A DNA stretch of 64,000 nucleotides from Larimichthys crocea (taxonomy: Eukaryota > Chordata > Actinopteri > Sciaenidae), in the NCBI RefSeq assembly GCF_000972845.2, contig NC_040013.1, positions 9,946,061 through 10,010,060 on the forward strand, read 5' to 3'. Position numbers and translations under genes: made by a program. The notes under the pieces are model-generated. The model was not told the DNA's origin. It did no database searches and saw nothing but the letters and a program-made list of their open reading frames with translations. How positions within the stretch are numbered: position 1 is the stretch's first letter; every line of letters starts with the position of its first letter. Shown piece by piece: positions 56,407 through 64,000 of the stretch.

Positions 56407-56499
56407 ACTTTAATGTACCTCTAATGTAATACTAATAAGTACATGGTGATACATGGTGTTATGTACCTGAATGTGCCAGATTAATCTTAAGGATGGCCT

Positions 56500-57310
56500 A
56501 GAGTCAGCTGGAATACTACCAACCGATAAATAAGAAGAAAATACCACTAGCCTGCTGCTTTTGACTGTTACTCCAAGATTTTGTAAACCGATTCGATACG
56601 AACTGATACAGTGTAAGAACAATACGATTTGATTTGATTCTACAGTTAATATTTATTGTAGATATTTTATAAAATAAAGAAGCCAATTCTATGAGTGACT
56701 ATCCTACAGTACAGTACAATATTTTCTTTTCAAATATATAAAAGACCACATATCCCCAAGCATTGTTGCTTTATGGCACTGGCAAAAATATAATAAAAAA
56801 AAAAGAACAACAACAAAATCACGTCATGTCAATGTATTTATTTTTAGACATGAACCAAAAAAAGTCTTTTGTTGGAGAAAATCCGGTGGATTTTCAAAAT
56901 TCCCCCGCGCGAACTGCCGATCGTAAAAACAGACAAAAGCAAAATTAATATTTAAACATGTAGAAGCATGTTTAGAAGAACATACACCAGGAAAATGGCC
57001 AAATCTAAATCTGGCGGACTAAACGCTCGCTTCTGAAATGCTCCTGGTGGGGTTTAAAGTCGCATGCAGGACGGACTAAATCTGGCACGCTCACACAATG
57101 CGCTGTGGAATCCCATTGGATTTTCCCAAAAGTGTGTGAAGCCGCCAACCGATTCCAAGTCTCGCGATACCAGATCCATGACTCTACAACCTATTCATCT
57201 AGGAATTCATGGCTAATTTATATCGATTGAGGAGCCTGCTACCGACGCAGCCGTATCACTCGTGTTAAACCGAATATCCGGTCACATCGATTTATCGTTC
57301 ACAACCTTAG
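56500..57310. mobile_element. Probable decayed transposable element with CpG-rich core
   Basis: A CpG-dense, GC-richer core (about 56880-57290, roughly two dozen CpGs) sits in AT-rich DNA and contains typical repeat words such as CCAACCGATTCCAAG, CTCGCGATACCAGATC and CCGAATATCCGGTCACATCG. The left flank has ACCGATTCGATACGAACTGA. ACCGATAAATA near 56522 loosely mirrors CGATTTATCGT near 57290. I cannot name the family, and a small CpG island of a host promoter is the alternative. Confidence 0.35.
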
Positions 57311-60300
57311 TTATTATATAAGAGTTAATTCATATATATAATAAACTGAGTAAAAGAATTGTTGTATTTTTGTTGTCTTAAAATGAGCCTTTTATATCTA
57401 TAGTGAGAGCGGGTCCTCTTCCATGCTCATCTAACTCTCTCCAGGAAAGAAAAGCATATTTCCAACTATTTTTTCGAAGTAATTATTATTTCAAATTATA
57501 TCGTGCTTGATTAGAGCATATATAAATTATTGGTAATTAAACCTTTAGGAAAAGAGAATGTCTCTCTTGAATGGTTCCCTCCAAGTACATCACTGAAGCA
57601 ATATTGCTTTAATTATGATATTGCTAATTATTTGTGGAATATATATGTGATAACATACCATGCCATCAGCCTCCTGTCATCTCCCACTCGCTCCTCACAC
57701 CTTCTGGTGTCACAAGGATGAACTAATTTAGTGCATAAATTGGTCCAAGAAATGTAAGCCCATGCTGATTTTAATGAGCCAATGCACTTGAAATAAAAAG
57801 AAATGCTAAAGTAGTTAGTTTTGTGAACTAAAATTAATTAAGTATGATCAGTTATTTCAGGCAGCCCAAGGGATATTTTTTTTATTGTTTTATTCAGATA
57901 TTTTCTGGAGTTATGGCCACTAATCAGGACACAGCAACACATTTTTGAGGCATATCGTGCCTTGTCTTAGTTAAACATGTGCTGCTTTTGTTTTCTCAGG
58001 ATTTAATGTCGAGGCTATAGAGGTCACACACCAAAGAACATCCTCACTTTGACAGCGTTTAGTTTTGACAGGGGTCAGGCAAAGAAGCTTCTGACATTTC
58101 ACCAACAAGATAAAGTCAGTTCTGTTTTTTTTGTTTTTTTGTTTTTTTTTTGTTGTTGCTGCTTTGGCCCTCAGAGCAGTGTTTGCAAAGCGATCTTTTC
58201 CCAGTTCCTGTTCTGTTCTGTCGGTAAAATCAGATATGTCAGGTTCCTGTGCTGCTGTAATGTCCATATATAGGCAGAGCGGTGAGAGATGTCAAGTTAT
58301 GGACAAAGATGAGGTCAGAGTATGGCCTGTTTATGTGCTGCGTGCTTCCTGTCACAGCTCGGTGCATGCTGAAGGGCAACTTAAAGCAAGGACGAGCAAT
58401 ATAATGATCAGTTGATCCGGCAACAGGATCGATTTTCTGTTGGCTCTCAGAAAACAGTGGCACTTGTACTTCATAACTGGCAGATGGGTATCTACAGGAC
58501 AATGTGGGTGGTATTAGAAAAACAACAACATCCTGTCATACTTCATCACAGCTATGCTGTTTTCTTGAAGTGCCCATCCATCCTTTTACCACAGTGCAAT
58601 AAGTATGGACAGATGTGCTGAAGGGCCTAAAGCAAGACACACTCATTCACACATCAAAGCAAATTACTTTGGAACTTCATGGTCCAGTCATGCAGGTTTC
58701 CTTTTTTTGGTTGTTTTACAGCATGATAGTGAGTCATAGATGTTGAATTGTTCTTATTAATTTTAGTTTGCATTATCATCACTGATGTAGGAGTTAAAGC
58801 AGCATTACCAATCCTTGTCATCTTCATCGCTAATGCCACAATCTTGCCTCACCAGCTTCCCACCTACGAACGCTTTGAAACATGACCAAAACAGGTATCA
58901 GAGGTAGAACTCTGCAGTGTTGGATGAGAATTCTAGCTCCACTCGAGTATCCAACTGTAGTATCTTCTGACTAAAGTCTGAAAACTTTTTGCAGATATTA
59001 AAAATTAAAAGCTTATTTCTCCAAAACCAGAAAATGTCAAATGATTTCAGGCCAGATGGAAATGTCAAATTGTGGTGCTGCCTACAAAGAAGACCTATTT
59101 CACAGGGCTAGCAGTAGCCTATGTCTGCATTGCTTTTTGAAAATTATATAATAAGTTATACTTTTTTGCTTTTTCTCCTCTCTGTATTTATTTTATTTTG
59201 ACAAAAAGGACAGCTTTGAGTTCTGGATTTTTTCAGAAGTATCAAGGATGACATTGATAATCATTTAACACAAGAACAACAAATATTCTATTTGTCTGTG
59301 TAAGTGGTTGCTCAGTATAATGATGATTTGTCCTTACAGAAAATATTTCAACTCGACAAATGACAAAGGATCTTGGATTAGCCTTGGATGGGCATGTTAA
59401 ACAGTTTGCAGTGAGAAAGGACTCACAGACAGCCCCCTCTGCATCAACATGGCTGTATTATTTGCATGTCTGACAGCGGGACAGGTATCCAATGGTACCA
59501 CAGCTCAAAGATGGCATTTCAGGACAAAGACGTGTTTCTTCTTGGGGACTTGAGGGAATGCTGTGATAGGCAGATACCTTTTCGATTTCATGGCTAAAAC
59601 TAGCTGAAGTTTGGGTTGTCTGATTGCAGTGGAGTTCAAAGGATTGGGGAAGAGCAATCAAAACATACCCCGGGGCTGCCATTTTGGATATCTGGGTTAA
59701 TAGTGGAGAAAACATGTACCAGCAATCCAGCTACAACTCCAGAGCAAAAAAAATAATCAGCTAAGCTTAAAATGACTCATTAGGTAGGCTTTTTCTGTGA
59801 GAGACATTTCGCCAAGCAGAGAGTTTCCCCCTGCGTCTCTTTTTACTCTGGGAAATCTAAATGCAACGATTCCTTTCAACAAAGGTTCCCATCTGAGCGT
59901 ATTAAGGAGAGGGGAGGAAAGAGAGCAAGCTGGCAGGTGCATTTCCTGCTTCTACTTAAATGGGAATTTTAATGGCACCACAACATTTCCCTAATGTTGG
60001 CTCTTGTCTAGAGGGGGCTTTTGTACTATCTAGCTTTGCAGTATGACCTGGTCATCCCTCACAGGAGATGCTGTAGGGCTTTTGTCATGCCTGTTTTTCT
60101 CTGTTCTCTGTGGCTTACATTCATGCAAATGGTTTTCATGGCTCCGTCTCTTTCGTCTTTTTAAACCGCATTGTCCAGATTGGGAACACAATGGGAGTCA
60201 GGGGAATCAGCTTATACATTCTTCAGAGATCAGCCGAGCTGCACCGGTACTGCTGAATAGATGATAATTATGAATGCGCTTTATTCAGAGTTCATGTACT

Positions 60301-62345
60301 GTGAGATCAAGATGAGATTCGAAACTGACGCATGATGTCTCTCCTGGTATTCATACTGTATGTTCTAGGATTTCATCAACTCATTCAACCCTTTTTCATT
60401 TCCCCTGGCTGTCTCTATTTTTTATCATTCCTTGCCACTCTCGACTAGCCTTCTTTCTATAACATACTGCCATTAGCACAGATCTGTAGAGGCTTGAGAA
60501 ATGTCAGTGTCATTCATGTCATCTAAGTTCATGGAAATATCTATTCACAGATACATTCCTGTCATGCTTTCTTTGTAAGATAATAAAGGGCTTGTGTTAT
60601 TTAGAGAATCTCTTCATAATCTTCAAATGAAGAAAGAAAAATATTCTTACATTTCATTCAAAAAATGTATACATACATAAACCAGTATGTGTGTTCAGTG
60701 ACACAATTAAAGCAGTAATTGTTGTATGGGAGCAAAGCAACACCATGAGGATTCAAACCTAAGAAGCCCCTAAATACCATACTGTGAAATTAGAAGCACC
60801 AAAATTCAAGATGAAAAACTCAAAGTTGAGTATCCAGGCTACATCCCTGTCAGGTTGTGTTCTGTCAGTCCAGTGATCCAAGGAAGAGAAGTTCAAATGA
60901 GCGACTGGAAAAACTGAGACTTAAAAACTGAAAACCCTTGAATGCAGAGAGGAATTTAAACCACATAAAGTCTGACAGATGGTTTTCAAAGTGCTATGAG
61001 CTGTTGTTTAACCTGCCCTTCTTAGGCTAAACTACATTGACTGGTTAAGATTGGTCATTTATGAGTGAGTAGAGTGGAGAGGGTTGGACCTCGTAGAACA
61101 GGCTGTTTACATAGCAGACAGAGCACCACAGCAGAGTTCAATGGGCCTCAATTTCACCTCTCCTATAGAATATTGCTCTCTTTTATAATATTAGTATTTG
61201 ATCAGTATCAAAACCCAAACCATGCAAAGAAATATGATAATACCTAGGATCAATCAAAATCCAGGAAATTGTGCATCGATTGTGCCGTAACGAGCATGGA
61301 TATAAGGATATAATCCATGAGACATAATATCCTTAATTTGCTCGGCTTGCAAAACCTTAATTACATCAGCAGTTTATCTGCAGCCCTTAGTGTTTTGAAG
61401 AGTGATTATTAGTAAGAGGTGTACAGAGAGGTTATGAATGAGATAGAGATGTGCCTTGGATTGATCTGCTCTACTGTATCAGGGCATGTGGCAATCTTTC
61501 CAGCAGATTACAAATAGACAGCACCTTTAAATTGTGTCTGACTACTCAGCAGAGACCAATCACTCTGAGCCGTGACTGGAGCCGGCTGTAATATGTGTGC
61601 GAAATGAGAAACATAACAGTAACGCTGTGCACAGTTTCCCTGATGAATGAGACCCGCTTTAAACTCATGTTAAATGGGTTGGCTATGATAGACCAAAAAA
61701 TTAACCCTTTTCTCGCATCAGCATCTCTCCAAGAACCCACATCAGTTCAGTGAAAGCTGACAGTGACTGAAACCTTAATGAAACTAACGGAAGGATGTGC
61801 ATGATGATATGCTTTAGTTTCAAGCCAAAACCGCATAATACATAAAATGAAAATGTCTTCACGTGTCTCTTTTAATTTTTTCCAGTTAATGTCTTTATCA
61901 TCAGTATGAAGTGAGTAGGAAGGCAGATGTTGACTCTGGCTCCAGAGGCACTAAGTCAGATAAACAATCTCAGTGCTGCAGGTATCATACAACTCCCACG
62001 CAGAGTATTCATACTCATCTGCAGCACAATGCTGCAAACTCCTTAGGGGTCAGCATATGGCTGCACATAATTTCTTTTGTGCCTCTGAAGTGGCCCTAAA
62101 CACTTCTTATTAATGTGTCAATATGGTCCAGATTTTGCTGCATATAGAGGCAGACTGCATCATAACTATGAACATACCGACAATACTAATATGCTCTTGT
62201 TGCTAGAATAATAAGCACATTATCATATGTGATTCATTAGTGCAGTATTGCCAAATCACAGTAAAATATCCAGCTGAGACATAACCTATTTCCTATTTAT
62301 GTTGTTTGCCCATTGTGTTGTGCCCATTCAGTTGTAAAAGCAGAA
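57311..62345. other. Gene-poor intergenic DNA
   Basis: About 5 kb with no supported gene; T-rich interrupted run at 58123-58152. Overlapping frames at 57971-58502 lie on both strands and owe their length partly to this run. Confidence 0.45.
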
Positions 62346-62349
62346 ATAT

Positions 62350-62960
62350 CTTGTGGGACACAGGGCCAGCCCCGGATATTTAGTGGCCCTGAACAAGATT
62401 TTGTTTGTGGGCCCCAAAAAAGTCAACATATCGCACACACCACTAATAACTGAACGAACACATGCACACAATAGAGATGGACAAATCATTCAACATCATA
62501 CCTCTTGCTGTATTTGCTGTAATAAGTAATAAGTAAGTCCAAGTCAATGTGTGGCACTGACAAATATTGCAGAGAATTACTAAGCAAACACTTTTCTGGT
62601 GGTTTCACCGGGGTTCAGTGGTGGACTCGGACTGTCTGTAGGGCAATATATTTGAAAAGGAGGGCACCACCTGCATGCAGTGGGGTATCAGGATACAAAA
62701 TGTTGTAATGCATTTGTGGCAAAACAATTTCAAGCCCTTTTCTAGCATGTAGGGCTACTGAGCCAAGGCCTCCTGAATTAGAGGGCAGCATGTTAATGCA
62801 TTGCACCGTGTTTTCTCCACTTTAAGGGCATCATAGAAGGCATTTCATCACATTTTCTTGCACTTTGCGCCACCATAGAGGACACATTATCATGTTTTAT
62901 CTACCATAGAGGCATCCAATAAGGTTCTTTTGGCCCCAGCCAGCCCCCTTGAGTAAACCT
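62350..62960. repeat. Composite of decayed hAT-like and tandem repeat sequence
   Basis: CAGGGCCAGCCCCGGATATTT (from 62361) and CAGTGGTGGACTCGGACTG (from 62617) both look like terminal sequences of hAT MITEs. Further right, ATCATAGAAGGCATTTCATCA, ACCATAGAGGACACATTATCA and ACCATAGAGGCATCC form a degenerate tandem series of about 40-base units (62830-62920). No coding sequence; opposite ends and target duplications were not found. Confidence 0.4.
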
Positions 62961-63690
62961 GCGCTGTTCAGTACACTCACTTTGTGTTCACGAACGTTAC
63001 AAAGACCTGATGCCCTTGATGGTCTAAATTTAAAGAAGAACATGCGTGACTACAATCTTCAAGCCCTGTGCAGTGATTCAGAAACGTGCTGTTTTTAGCT
63101 TGTAATCAAAGGCTTGCTCATTAGAAATGTCTTGACTTTGATGGTATGGAGGTGGTGCGCAAAACAATGTCATAAGCCTTAAACAAAAACACCTAAAAAT
63201 AAAGATCTGCATGGAAACCACATTAGCTTTCCGTCACTGTGGCATTATGGAAGATCTGTTGTTTTTGTGAGAAAGAATAAGATGCTGTCACCTAGTAGAT
63301 GACATGACTAATTAGTATTGTTTGTAGTCAGTATGTTTACATCAGAGAGATGCATTACAGGGCTCACTATCCTGCCTTTGTCTGGCAGACAGACTCTCAG
63401 CTTGCTTTAATAAACGAGAAAATACCCTACAAACTTTCTGAACCGTCAGCCACCAGCAGCCTCGTCTGGGCTGCAGATCTTTCTTCACTTAATATTAGAA
63501 GGCGAGCAATTTCTTTGATTTTGGGGGAGGATGCCTGCCACTGAGCATGTGTTATGTGACAAATGGATGCTTGTGTATTGTATTCTTTTCTCTGGAATTC
63601 AATAAAGGTGAAAAGGCTGGCTTATAAAGTGTCAGACTGTTGCGGTGTGGAAACATCAATGGTGTCACGGTGTCACAATCTGCACCCACC
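62961..63690. other. Gene-poor intergenic DNA
   Basis: No supported gene or recognised repeat. A 64-codon frame at 63350-63544 has no recognisable motif. Confidence 0.45.
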
Positions 63691-63701
63691 CACTAACACT
63701 T

Positions 63702-63784
63702 ACAGGAGGAGGAGGGGGTGGGGAGGTTTAATCAGAGGGGGGGGTAGAGCAAAGATGAGGAGGAGATGAGAAATGAGAGGATAG

Positions 63785-63815
<31 letters not shown>

Positions 63816-63816
63816 G
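63702..63816. repeat. Purine-rich low-complexity tract ending in (AG)12
   Basis: G/A-rich stretch with GGAGGAGG and an eight-base G run, ending in an uninterrupted AG run at 63792-63815. Confidence 0.85.
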
Positions 63817-63924
63817 GGTTGATCTTACCAAAGATGCAGACAGTCTGCCATCTATTGGACGAGTCACAACATGCATGTTAGTATTTAATGTCCTACATTC
63901 TTTCAGTTGTAGTGTTATTTTTAA

Positions 63925-63938
63925 ACACTAGGTGGCGA
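63925..63938 (+). promoter_or_regulatory. CTCF-like motif
   Basis: ACACTAGGTGGCGA matches the vertebrate CTCF core (CCASYAGRKGGCRS) at 12 of 14 positions, including the AGGTGGCG core. A single motif match is weak evidence for binding. Confidence 0.35.
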
Positions 63939-64000
63939 TGCACTCCACAACTTCATTACTTAGTCACTTCAACTGTTGTGGTAATTTTGAGAGAGAAGCA

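Overview
This is a vertebrate nuclear window, most likely from a percomorph-type teleost fish. The evidence is one intact single-exon coding region for a transmembrane protein 121 (TMEM121) orthologue, spliceosomal-type GT-AG signals, dinucleotide microsatellites, and dispersed repeats of kinds common in teleost genomes. There is no bacterial or viral gene organisation.

Layout: the only convincing host gene is tmem121 on the minus strand (CDS 1074-2024). A strong 3' splice site lies 11 bases upstream of its ATG and a consensus donor lies about 500 bases further upstream. Together they suggest a 5'-UTR intron, with the first exon or promoter inside the pyrimidine/purine-biased stretch at about 2.5-4.3 kb. 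From about 4.3 kb to the right end (about 60 kb) I found no supported host coding exon. Open frames there are short, overlap on both strands and resemble no family I recognise, so this reads as a gene desert next to a developmental or neural-type membrane gene.

The desert holds mobile-element debris in several age layers. These are: an old dispersed repeat (51486-51870 and 53765-53805) split by an internally deleted hAT element (51871-53756) that still carries a recognisable hAT C-terminal dimerisation domain over three exons; a 327-bp pogo/Tigger-like MITE with TA duplications (37799-38125); a retroposon 3' end with an 8-bp target duplication (31506-31813); a frameshifted L2-type LINE reverse-transcriptase remnant (47666-47960); an inverted pair of one dispersed family at about 19.15 and 31.2 kb; and copies of a 'gctaagctaa' family at 20.8-21.2 and 37.6 kb. 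Simple repeats include (GA)20, (TG)21 and (AG)12. Two near-perfect to perfect hairpins, a 44-bp tandem duplication and two CTCF-like motifs are also visible.

I do not see a new multi-gene system. The points most worth checking are the nested hAT insertion, the predicted overlapping upstream ORF in the tmem121 leader, and possible conserved regulatory DNA in the desert.
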